From: Lacrimispora xylanolytica
GTDB lineage: Bacteria; Bacillota; Clostridia; Lachnospirales; Lachnospiraceae
Assembly: GCF_026723765.1 (NCBI RefSeq)
Contig: NZ_CP113524.1
Span: forward strand, 1,039,001-1,103,000
Direction of reading: 5' to 3'
Length of the DNA stretch: 64,000 nucleotides
Each line of letters starts with the position of its first letter. The first letter of the stretch is position 1. The translations under genes and the position numbers were made by a program. Below are positions 20,894 through 28,599 of this stretch, in pieces. The notes under the pieces are model-generated. The model was not told the origin of the DNA. It saw nothing but the letters and a program-made list of their open reading frames with translations, and did no database searches.

Positions 20894-21268
20894 ATGCTTA
20901 AAAATAAACCATCAGGAATTGCCCATGTGGCAATTCCTACCGATGACCCGGAAGCCACAAAAGCATTTTATGAAAATCTGGGATTTACCCGGCTGGTGGA
21001 TGGGGGCATCAGGGGGATGCTTCAATGCGGAACCTGCGTCATAGAATTTTACCCCAGACGCCAGGATGAAAAGCCCATCGGTAACATCGACCATATTGCC
21101 CTGACCTGTGAGAATCTGGAAGAGGCTTATGAAGAGATTGTATCCCAGGGTCATACTCTTATCTCCAATGGGATTGAATCCAATGAAATGTTTGCCCCTC
21201 GTACCAATCGTTTCTTTCTCTTTCAGGGACCAAACGGGGAAAAAATTGAATTCTGTAAGGTAAGCTAG
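20894..21268 (+). CDS. VOC (glyoxalase/dioxygenase) family protein
   Basis: A 124-residue protein of two beta-alpha-beta-beta-beta modules: GIAHVAIPTDDPEATKAFYENLGFTRL, then IDHIALTCENLEEAYEEI and FLFQGPNGEKIEFCKV. The metal-binding positions His/Glu are visible (AHVAI, VIEFYP, DHIALT, EKIEFC). VOC members include glyoxalases, epimerases and isomerases. Position between isomerase and transaldolase suggests a small-sugar-metabolite reaction, but the substrate is unknown. ATG at 20894 follows GGAGG by seven bases. Confidence 0.82.
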   Translation: MLKNKPSGIAHVAIPTDDPEATKAFYENLGFTRLVDGGIRGMLQCGTCVIEFYPRRQDEKPIGNIDHIALTCENLEEAYEEIVSQGHTLISNGIESNEMFAPRTNRFFLFQGPNGEKIEFCKVS

Positions 21269-21302
21269 TTTCAAAATAATGAAATAGACGAAGGAGAACT
21301 AG

Positions 21303-21956
21303 ATGAGATTTTTTGTAGATACAGCAAATACGGAAGACGTGAAAAAAGCAAGTGATATGGGCATTATCTGTGGAGTTACCACCAATCCCTCCCTGATTGC
21401 CAAGGAAGGCCGTGATTTTAATGAAGTTATCAAAGAAATCACCTCCATCGTTGACGGTCCCATCAGCGGTGAGGTGAAAGCCTCCACCGAATTTGCGGAA
21501 GGCATGATCGCAGAAGGAAGAGAGATCGCAGCCATTCACCCTAATATGGTAGTAAAGATTCCTATGACAGCAGAAGGCTTAAAGGCTGTGAAGGTATTAA
21601 CTGCCGAGGGAATAAAGACCAACGTGACCCTGGTATTTTCCGCGGCTCAGGCACTCTTAGCTGCAAGAGCAGGAGCTACCTATGTTTCCCCTTTCTTAGG
21701 CCGTCTTGATGATATTTCCATGCCTGGCATTGATTTGATCCGTGATATTACTGAAATTTTTGAGATACATGGAATCGAGACAGAGATCATTGCAGCCAGC
21801 ATCAGAAATCCAATCCATATCATTGACTGCGCAAAAGCAGGAGCAGACATAGCAACCGTTCCATACGGCGTGCTGATGCAGATGACAAAGCATCCCCTCA
21901 CTGACCAGGGAATTGAAAAGTTTAAGGCAGATGAGAAGGAAGCATTTGGGAAGTAA
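21303..21956 (+). CDS. Transaldolase (small type, TalC/Fsa-like)
   Basis: A 217-residue class I aldolase. It starts [16 protein letters not shown] with [16 protein letters not shown]. The Schiff-base Lys85 is in [20 protein letters not shown] is the family's later signature. Together with transketolase and the RpiB-like isomerase it makes an almost complete non-oxidative pentose phosphate set dedicated to the imported sugar. It is the last gene of the operon and is followed by a terminator at 21969. No sugar kinase is in the operon. Confidence 0.9.
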   Translation: MRFFVDTANTEDVKKASDMGIICGVTTNPSLIAKEGRDFNEVIKEITSIVDGPISGEVKASTEFAEGMIAEGREIAAIHPNMVVKIPMTAEGLKAVKVLTAEGIKTNVTLVFSAAQALLAARAGATYVSPFLGRLDDISMPGIDLIRDITEIFEIHGIETEIIAASIRNPIHIIDCAKAGADIATVPYGVLMQMTKHPLTDQGIEKFKADEKEAFGK

Positions 21957-21968
21957 GATTAAATAAAA

Positions 21969-22018
21969 CCAGAGTATTGGAAGATGAAATAATTTATCTT
22001 TCGATGCTCTGTTTTTTT
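21969..22018 (+). terminator. Terminator after the pentose-type operon
   Basis: CAGAGTAT near 21970 pairs (one G-T) with ATGCTCTG (22004-22011), with an inner AAGAT/ATCTT stem, followed by seven T. Confidence 0.85.
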
Positions 22019-22053
22019 AGTGGACACCTCTTTTTTTATCCGTTAAGTTTACA

Positions 22054-22082
22054 TTGACAAAATATTTAAGTTAAAATATACT
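22054..22082 (+). promoter_or_regulatory. Sigma-A promoter of the LacI-family gene
   Basis: TTGACA (22054-22059), an exact 17-base spacer and TATACT (22077-22082). The -10 region is flanked by the two operator-like arms described at 22064-22097. Confidence 0.85.
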
Positions 22083-22097
22083 TACATTAACTTAAAT
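22064..22097. promoter_or_regulatory. LacI-family operator pair (first copy)
   Basis: ATTTAAGTTAA (22064-22074) and TTAACTTAAAT (22087-22097) are perfect 11-base inverted arms 12 bases apart, overlapping the -10. Each arm contains the near-palindrome TTAA-S-TTAA. The same elements with the same spacing occur before the ABC operon at 24243-24273. This implies autoregulation by the adjacent LacI-type protein. Confidence 0.65.
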
Positions 22098-22111
22098 TAC
22101 AGGGGGATATT

Positions 22112-23128
22112 ATGTCAAAAGCAGTTACATTGTCCCATATCGCCAAAATCGTGGGTGTCAGCACCGTTACCGTTTCCAAGGCAATGTCTGATAAAAGCGG
22201 TGTCAGTGAGGATATGAGAAATAAGATCAAAGAAGTTGCATCCCAGCTGGGATATCAGATGGTTACTTCCACCAAGAAAGTACGGCCCGAGGGAACCGGG
22301 AATCTGGGAATTTTAATTCCAGCCGGATTTTTAGATAGAGTCAATTCCTTTTACTGGAACATGTATCAGTTTGTAGTGACTTCTGCCTCAGAACGGGGAT
22401 ATTACTGTATCCTTGAAATCGTGAACCAGGAGGAGGAAGCCTCTCTTACCATGCCAAAGATGATTTTAGACGGTAAGGTGGACGGCGTTATTTTAATCGG
22501 TCAGCCAAGCCAGGAGTATTCCAGTTTTTTATGGAGAAATCCCCATGTCCCCGTTGTTTTTATGGATTTTTATGAGGCAAATCAGGAATATGACTGCGTC
22601 ATATCCGATGGTTTTTATGGGATGTATCTCCTTACGGATTATTTAATCAAATGCGGTCATCAAAAGATTGCCTTTGTTGGAACCCCCATGTCCACCAGCA
22701 GCATTACTGACCGGTATTTTGGATACAGGAAAGCTCTTATGGAGCAGGAAATCTCTTTTAAACAGGAATGGGTCATTCAGGACAGGAGCTTATGCGGTAG
22801 CCATAGAGCTTATGAGTCTATTCCACTACCGGATGAGATGCCGACCGCATTTGCATGCAGCAGCGACTATACGGCAGATGTACTGATCAATGGGCTTAGG
22901 GAAGCTGGTTACCGGGTGCCGGAGGATATTTCGGTTGTTGGATTTGATAATTGTGAATGGGACAAAGTAGTAAAGGTCCCCATTACCAGCTATGATGTAC
23001 ACAAAGACAGAATGGCTGAGCTGGCAGTGGGAAATCTGGTAAGTAAGATTAAAAAGGAACCTTATGCTTCTGGAATTCAGATCGTAGCAGGAGGACTGGT
23101 GAAGAAGAAAAGTGTATCAGAAATCTAA
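22112..23128 (+). CDS. LacI-family transcriptional regulator
   Basis: A 338-residue protein. The N-terminal LacI helix-turn-helix (VTLSHIAKIVGVSTVTVSKAMSDKSGVSEDMRNKIKEVASQLGYQ) is followed by a sugar-binding-protein-like effector domain (~65-335) with VDGVILIGQPS, AFVGTPMSTSSITDRYFGYRKAL and VPEDISVVGFDNCEW. It probably controls the mannan oligosaccharide operon, because the operator at its own promoter is repeated before that operon. It ends convergently with the AraC gene, overlapping by four bases at CTAA. Confidence 0.9.
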   Translation: MSKAVTLSHIAKIVGVSTVTVSKAMSDKSGVSEDMRNKIKEVASQLGYQMVTSTKKVRPEGTGNLGILIPAGFLDRVNSFYWNMYQFVVTSASERGYYCILEIVNQEEEASLTMPKMILDGKVDGVILIGQPSQEYSSFLWRNPHVPVVFMDFYEANQEYDCVISDGFYGMYLLTDYLIKCGHQKIAFVGTPMSTSSITDRYFGYRKALMEQEISFKQEWVIQDRSLCGSHRAYESIPLPDEMPTAFACSSDYTADVLINGLREAGYRVPEDISVVGFDNCEWDKVVKVPITSYDVHKDRMAELAVGNLVSKIKKEPYASGIQIVAGGLVKKKSVSEI

Positions 23129-24015
23129 GTGGGCAGGGAATTTTTGTAATTGGCAGGTGTTGTTCCTGTGTATTTGCGAAAGATACGGATAAAATGAGTG
23201 GTGTTTTCCATTCCCACCCGCCGGCCTGCTTCGTATACGGTGATGGCTGGGTCCTGAAGCAGTTTTTTTGCTTCTTCAATTCTCCGCCTGTTTAAATACT
23301 GCAAAGGCGGGACCTGATAAAGCTCGTGAAATTCTCTGGACAGCCGGTATCTGCTGATTCCCAGTGTCTGCTCAAATTGAGTGAGGCTGTGGGAAGAGGC
23401 GTACCGGGTGTCCATTATTTTTTTCATTTCCCTCAAATAAGGAGGGGCCACATCAGACTGGGAGGCAAAAGGAGGCAGGACAGCAGCCGTAAGCAGGTCT
23501 GTAAGAAGCCTGTGATTGATAATTAAGTTGTCCCTGCTTAGGAATTCAGGAATCTCAGTAAGGCGGGAAAAAAGAGACAGGATGTATGGGGTGGATGGAA
23601 TGATAGCAAGATTGCCCCACGTTTTCACAAACTCTCTAAAAAAGAATAAGCATTTTGATTTTTCTATAAACAGCTGGTAATAATTCCAGCTGTTTTTTTC
23701 TGTGTAAATTTTATGCCGGATAGAACCATCGATAAAAAGAAAGGTTTCGGGTGAAAGGGAAAGCCTCTTATCACCAGTTTCGTATACACCGCTTCCTGAT
23801 AAGGTATACAGAATACAAAGACAGGGAAGATCTGTGATTTCGTAACGGTACGGGTAACAGGTATTCATATATCCGGCTGCCATCAGGGAAAGGAGGGAAT
23901 CCCCCTCTTCTGGTGTTAGGGGATATTCAGGTGGCAGGCACTGGCAGGCACTGAAAGCAGAAGTTAGCTTGTTGTTACTTAATAAATGAGCTAAAAAAAG
24001 TTTGTTGAATTCCAA
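23125..24015 (-). CDS. AraC-family transcriptional regulator
   Basis: The C-terminal ~100 residues are a double AraC helix-turn-helix: TQFEQTLGISRYRLSREFHELYQVPPLQYLNRRRIEEAKKLL and RVGMENTTHFIRIFRKYTGTTPANYK. The N-terminal part is a cupin-like sensor (LYTLSGSGVYETGDKRLSLSPETFLFIDGSIRHKIY). A TTG at 24015, preceded by AGAGGTG, is my preferred start (about 296 residues). ATG at 24054 gives 309 but has no ribosome site, and longer versions would add an implausible hydrophobic leader. It is divergent from the mannan ABC operon and is a probable second regulator of it. Confidence 0.83.
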   Translation of the reverse strand: MEFNKLFLAHLLSNNKLTSAFSACQCLPPEYPLTPEEGDSLLSLMAAGYMNTCYPYRYEITDLPCLCILYTLSGSGVYETGDKRLSLSPETFLFIDGSIRHKIYTEKNSWNYYQLFIEKSKCLFFFREFVKTWGNLAIIPSTPYILSLFSRLTEIPEFLSRDNLIINHRLLTDLLTAAVLPPFASQSDVAPPYLREMKKIMDTRYASSHSLTQFEQTLGISRYRLSREFHELYQVPPLQYLNRRRIEEAKKLLQDPAITVYEAGRRVGMENTTHFIRIFRKYTGTTPANYKNSLPT

Positions 24016-24242
24016 AACGCACCTCTTTTCATCTGTTTTTTTATAGTCTAGCATAATAAACCATATAATTAAAGTTAAAAAGAAAATAAAAAAATGATTT
24101 ATATCGAAAGTTACTCGCTGAAATCCAAGATAAATATAACAAAATAAACAAAAAAAACGAAATAAATGATATAAAACAGAGGTAGTGCATAAAAATAAAC
24201 AAGGATTCATGATAAGTCGCAAGAATGGTCGATGATTATGGA

Positions 24243-24273
24243 TTAACTTTAAAATATACTTAATTTAACTTAA
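24243..24273. promoter_or_regulatory. LacI-family operator pair (second copy) at the mannan operon promoter
   Basis: TTAACTTTAA (24243-24252) and TTAACTTAA (24265-24273) flank TATACT (24255-24260). The 12 bases AAAATATACTTA, then two variable bases, then TTAACTTAAA are identical to the LacI-gene promoter region. No good -35 is seen at 17 bases, so an activator (perhaps the divergent AraC protein) may be needed. The rest of 24016-24326 is AT-rich with no further gene visible. Confidence 0.65.
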
Positions 24274-24326
24274 AATAAATTAATAAAATCCTGGATTTAA
24301 TAGGATTAAATAATGAAGGAGGAAGC

Positions 24327-25709
24327 ATGATGAAGGTTTGGAAACGAATTGGGGCGGTAGGACTGGCGGTAGTGATGGGTGTTTCCCTGGCAGGATGCGG
24401 CGGCGCAAAAGCCACAGCAACCCAGGCAGCCAAAGAAGAGAAGGCAGATGAGCTGCCTAAATTTACAGATTTGAAGGTGGGAGAAGATTATAAGGATATC
24501 AAAGCAGATTTAAGATTTATCACACACAAGACAGATATTATTGATACGGTCTTTCAGGATTACATAAAAGAATTTCAGAAGATGTATCCAGGCGTAACAA
24601 TTACATACGAAGGAATCACCAGTTATGCGGATGACATTATTACCAGACTTACTACAGGAGATTGGGGCGATATCTGCATGGTTCCTACTCAGATCGATAA
24701 GAATGAACTTAAAAATTATTTTCTTCCTTTTGGAGATATCACAGAACTGGAAAAGAAGTACGTTATGCTGAATAACTATTCCTATAAAAATGTGGTCTAT
24801 GGAATTCCGTCTATGGGAAATGTGCAGGGAATTGTATATAACAAAAAGGTTTTTACAGATGCAGGGATTACGGAGCTTCCCAAAACGCCCGACGATTTTC
24901 TGGCTGCCTTACAGAAAATCAAGGACAATACAGACGCGATTCCCATGTATACCAATTTCGCAGCAAACTGGACGATGACGGCCTGGGATGCCTATATTAC
25001 AGGATCTGCCACTGGAGATCCGGACTTTGCCAACACCGAACTGCTTCACAGCAAAAATCCATTTGAAAAGCGGGCGGATATGACAGGACCTTATGCGGTT
25101 TATTACGTTTTATATGAGGCTGTGAAACGGGGACTGACGGAAGAAGATCCAACCACAACGGACTGGGAGGGAAGCAAGGGCATGATGAACAGCGGTAAGA
25201 TCGCGACCATGGCACTGGGCTCCTGGTCTGTAGTCCAGATGCAGGGGGCGGGAGATCATGGGGATGATATCGGGTATATGCCATTTCCTATCACGGTGAA
25301 TGGAAAACAATATGTTTCTGCAGCTCCTGATTATAATTATGGGATTAATGTAAACAGCAGCCAGGATAATCAGATTGCTTCCATGCTTTACATCAAATGG
25401 CTTACGGAAAAATCCAAGTTTGCCTACGACCAGGGCGGAATTCCTATTTGCGTAGGAGAAAAGTATCCTGACGTCTATAAGATGTTTGATGGAATTGAAT
25501 TAGTCATCGATAACCCGGCTCCAGAGGGAGAGGAGACACTGTACAATGATATCAACAATGATTCTGAAGTAGGACTTAACGTATCTCCCGATGGAGTTTC
25601 TAAAATCCTGGAAGCAGCCACAACCGGTTCTCCGACTCTTGATGAGATTATGGCTGACTGGAATGCCAGATGGACTGCTTCCCAGAAAAAGTTCGGAGCG
25701 ATCCAATAG
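24327..25709 (+). CDS. Oligosaccharide ABC transporter substrate-binding lipoprotein
   Basis: A 460-residue family-1 extracellular solute-binding protein. The signal MMKVWKRIGAVGLAVVMGVSLAGC has lipobox LAGC. The mature part has the usual EFQKMYPGVTITYEG, TRLTTGDWGDICMVP and GIVYNKKVFTDAGITELPKTPDDFLAAL segments. It captures the oligosaccharide outside the membrane and hands it to the two permeases downstream. With GH130 and epimerase genes following, beta-manno-oligosaccharides are the likely ligand (inference from context). Either ATG (24327 or 24330) fits AAGGAGG. No ATPase gene is in the operon, so a shared MsmK-type ATPase elsewhere is expected. Confidence 0.9.
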   Translation: MMKVWKRIGAVGLAVVMGVSLAGCGGAKATATQAAKEEKADELPKFTDLKVGEDYKDIKADLRFITHKTDIIDTVFQDYIKEFQKMYPGVTITYEGITSYADDIITRLTTGDWGDICMVPTQIDKNELKNYFLPFGDITELEKKYVMLNNYSYKNVVYGIPSMGNVQGIVYNKKVFTDAGITELPKTPDDFLAALQKIKDNTDAIPMYTNFAANWTMTAWDAYITGSATGDPDFANTELLHSKNPFEKRADMTGPYAVYYVLYEAVKRGLTEEDPTTTDWEGSKGMMNSGKIATMALGSWSVVQMQGAGDHGDDIGYMPFPITVNGKQYVSAAPDYNYGINVNSSQDNQIASMLYIKWLTEKSKFAYDQGGIPICVGEKYPDVYKMFDGIELVIDNPAPEGEETLYNDINNDSEVGLNVSPDGVSKILEAATTGSPTLDEIMADWNARWTASQKKFGAIQ

Positions 25710-25721
25710 GAGGAGACAGCT

Positions 25722-26708
25722 TTGGGTAAAAAATCGAACATGGCGGCCCATGTGGTGAAATGGCTCCAAAAGGGGAAAGTGAACCGGTGGCTTGTCATCC
25801 TGACATTTATGTTTATACCTGTATTCCTGCTTTTGGTATTTACCTATATTCCTTTTGTGAAAATGATGGGCTTTAGCTTTTTCGATATGAAGTACATTGG
25901 AAAAAGGGAATATGTAGGAATACAAAATTACCTGGATGTGTTCCAAAGAGATGATTGCTTTAAAGCATTGAGACTGAGCTTTTACTACATAGGGGCATGC
26001 TTTGTTCAGATGTCCCTGGCTCTTTACTTTGCATCGGTACTCAGTACTAATATCCGGTGTGGTAATTTGTTTAAGGGGTTTATGTTTTTTCCATATCTCA
26101 TCTGTGGAATCGCAGTCGGTTTTATTTTTAAGTTTTTCTATACCAGAGGGTTTGTTTTCGATACCGTCCTTTCCTGGTTCGGCTTTACACAGGATCAGTT
26201 GCCTTACTGGCTGAAAGATACGCGGATCAATAATATTTCCATAGCGGCTACCTCGATATGGCGGTACATGGGGCAGAACATGGTTTTATTTATCGGTGCC
26301 ATTATGTCTGTGGATTCCACCATGTATGAGGCGGCTGCCATTGACGGGGCAGATGAATGGAAAAAATTCCGGTATATCGTATTTCCAAGCATTAAAACTG
26401 TAATTGTCCTCAATCTGATTCTATCTATTACTGGTTCCTTAAGCGCATTTGAACCGCCCTATGTCATCACCAACGGAAGCTTTGGAACCGCAACTTATTT
26501 TGTGGTCATGAATAAACTGGCTCATGAAAATCAAAAGGTAGGCCTGGCCTCTGCAATGGCTGTGATTTTACTTGTAATCATTTTGGCAGCTACTCTGTTC
26601 CAGAAACTTATTTTTAGATATTTCTTCGGAGAGGGAGAAGAGGAGTCCTGGCGGGAAAAGAGGATGAGGAGAAAAAGAGAAATGATCTCCCGAAAGGAGG
26701 GGGCTTAG
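25722..26708 (+). CDS. Sugar ABC transporter permease (MalF-like)
   Basis: A 328-residue protein with six predicted membrane segments. The EAA-type coupling loop is YEAAAIDGADEWKKFRYIVFPSIK. It begins with a TTG (25722) after GGAGGAGACAGC. The basic C-terminal tail (EKRMRRKREMISRKEGA) is cytoplasmic. It pairs with the permease encoded directly after it, which starts inside this gene's stop codon. Confidence 0.9.
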   Translation: MGKKSNMAAHVVKWLQKGKVNRWLVILTFMFIPVFLLLVFTYIPFVKMMGFSFFDMKYIGKREYVGIQNYLDVFQRDDCFKALRLSFYYIGACFVQMSLALYFASVLSTNIRCGNLFKGFMFFPYLICGIAVGFIFKFFYTRGFVFDTVLSWFGFTQDQLPYWLKDTRINNISIAATSIWRYMGQNMVLFIGAIMSVDSTMYEAAAIDGADEWKKFRYIVFPSIKTVIVLNLILSITGSLSAFEPPYVITNGSFGTATYFVVMNKLAHENQKVGLASAMAVILLVIILAATLFQKLIFRYFFGEGEEESWREKRMRRKREMISRKEGA

Positions 26709-27553
26709 TGAATCGTCATAAAGTAAAAAAACGATTATGGAAGGTCTTTCAATATCTGACTCTTATGGCGGGCGCTTTTGTATCCGTGACTCCTGTGGTG
26801 GTATGCGTCATAACTGCATGTAAGACAGAAAAAGAATATGCTTCCACCAATGTCATGACCCTTCCCGAAAACTGGCTGTATGGAGGGAATTTCATTCAGG
26901 CCTGGAATCAGGCAAACATGGCAACTGCATTTCGCAATTCCCTTGTGATTTTAGTATTTGTTCTCCTTGGTTCCGTGCTCACAGGTTCCATGCTTGCATA
27001 CATATTGAACCGTTTTAAGTTTCTTGGAAATGGACTCATCAGGAATCTCTTTCTATTTGCCGCCATGCTTCCAGGAATCGCCATGCAGGTATCAGTCTAT
27101 CAGCTGATGTATGAATTTCACTTAATTAATACGCTTACAGGGTACATTATTCTGATGATGGGAACCGATGTAATCTCCATCTACATCTTCATTCAGTTTT
27201 TTGAAAACATCCCCTTATCCTTAGATGAGTCTGCAATTATGGACGGCTGTACGTATTTCGGTGTATTTTTCCGGGTATTAATGCCCCTTTTAAAACCAGC
27301 CATCATAACGGTGATGATATTAAAAGGCGTTGGAACTTATAACGAATACTATATGGCAAACTTATATCTCCAGGATAAGAATCGTCTGGTAACCGTGGCT
27401 ACGTCTCTGTATAAATTTACAGGGCCCCTGGGAAGCCAGTATAACTATATCTGCGCAGGTGTGATCATTACCTTGCTGCCGGCACTTTTTGTATTTATAT
27501 TCTGTCAGAAACAAATATACAGCGGACTGACTCAGGGAGCAGTCAAAGGTTAG
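26708..27553 (+). CDS. Sugar ABC transporter permease (MalG-like)
   Basis: A 281-residue protein with about six membrane segments. Its coupling loop is DESAIMDGCTYFGVFFRVLMPLLKPA, the EAA motif of carbohydrate-uptake type 1 importers. The GTG start at 26708 overlaps the preceding TAG by one base, indicating translational coupling. It is followed nine bases later by a GH130 gene. Confidence 0.9.
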   Translation: MNRHKVKKRLWKVFQYLTLMAGAFVSVTPVVVCVITACKTEKEYASTNVMTLPENWLYGGNFIQAWNQANMATAFRNSLVILVFVLLGSVLTGSMLAYILNRFKFLGNGLIRNLFLFAAMLPGIAMQVSVYQLMYEFHLINTLTGYIILMMGTDVISIYIFIQFFENIPLSLDESAIMDGCTYFGVFFRVLMPLLKPAIITVMILKGVGTYNEYYMANLYLQDKNRLVTVATSLYKFTGPLGSQYNYICAGVIITLLPALFVFIFCQKQIYSGLTQGAVKG

Positions 27554-27562
27554 GAGGAAACC

Positions 27563-28576
27563 ATGAAATTATATACACCTAAAATAAAGGCAATGCCATG
27601 GCAGGAGCCAGCAGGAACATGTACAGGAGCGCCAATCTGGCGCTATACGGAAAATCCTATTATCGGAAGAAATCCCATAGATCATGTGGCCAGGATATTT
27701 AATTCTGCCGTGATTCCCTATGAAAACAGCTTTATCGGTGTGTTTCGGGGAGAGCAGAACAATGGAATTCCCTATATTTATCTTGGCAGAAGCAATGACG
27801 GGATTCATTGGGAGTTTGAGGAAGAAAAGATTACCTTTGTGGATGAGGAGGGCCTTGAGTTCATGCCCAGATATGCCTATGATCCCCGTCTGGTGAAGGT
27901 GGAAGATACCTACTATATCATATGGTGTCAGGATTTTTACGGAGCTTCCATTGGTATGGCGAAAACACAGGATTTTAAGACATTTGTCAGGCTTGAAAAT
28001 CCCTTTCTTCCATTTAACCGGAATGCCGTCTTATTTCCCAGAAAGGTAAACGGGAATTTTATGATGCTTTCCCGTCCCAGTGACAGCGGTCATACCCCTT
28101 TTGGAGATATCTTTCTAAGCGAGAGCCCGGATCTTGTTTACTGGGGAAAACACCGCCACGTAATGGGAAAGGGCAAGGAATGGTGGCAATCCTTAAAGAT
28201 TGGTGGAGGTGCAGCTCCTATTGAGACCAATGAGGGCTGGCTCTTATTTTACCATGGGGTTTCCGGCACCTGCAATGGGTTCGTATACAGCATTGGAGGA
28301 GCTATTTTAGATATTGACAATCCTTCCGTGGTCAAATACCGATGTGAAAATTTCCTTCTTACCCCTGAAACCTGGTATGAGGAACGGGGATTTGTGCCCA
28401 ATGTCTGCTTCCCCTGTGCCACAATCTGTGACCCGGAGGATGGAAGAATAGCCATCTATTACGGCGCGGCAGACAGCTACGTGGCCCTGGCCTTTACAAG
28501 GGCAGAGGAAATAGTCACTTACATAAAAGAACATAGTGTTTTAACAGAAGAGGACCAGGAACCAGGAAGACGATAG
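27563..28576 (+). CDS. GH130 glycoside phosphorylase (beta-1,4-mannooligosaccharide type)
   Basis: A 337-residue five-bladed beta-propeller enzyme of GH130. The catalytic Asp107 is in PRYAYDPRLVKVEDTYYI. Phosphate-binding basic residues are expected in the SRPSDSGH and VFRGEQN regions, and a KIGGGAAPIETNEGWLLFYHG segment is typical. Its length and start (lacking the long N-terminal extension) suit the GH130_2 group, which releases alpha-mannose-1-phosphate from the non-reducing end of beta-1,4-mannooligosaccharides. It is cytoplasmic, with no signal peptide. A GlcNAc-linked mannoside substrate is an alternative. Confidence 0.87.
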   Translation: MKLYTPKIKAMPWQEPAGTCTGAPIWRYTENPIIGRNPIDHVARIFNSAVIPYENSFIGVFRGEQNNGIPYIYLGRSNDGIHWEFEEEKITFVDEEGLEFMPRYAYDPRLVKVEDTYYIIWCQDFYGASIGMAKTQDFKTFVRLENPFLPFNRNAVLFPRKVNGNFMMLSRPSDSGHTPFGDIFLSESPDLVYWGKHRHVMGKGKEWWQSLKIGGGAAPIETNEGWLLFYHGVSGTCNGFVYSIGGAILDIDNPSVVKYRCENFLLTPETWYEERGFVPNVCFPCATICDPEDGRIAIYYGAADSYVALAFTRAEEIVTYIKEHSVLTEEDQEPGRR

Positions 28577-28599
28577 CTGGGGCAGAAAGGGAGTAATAC

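Noticed and set aside
24016-24222. Extended N-terminus of the AraC gene with a hydrophobic leader
   Set aside because: The extra residues are low-complexity Phe/Leu-rich, the DNA is a promoter-like AT-rich gap, and a ribosome site points to the inner TTG.
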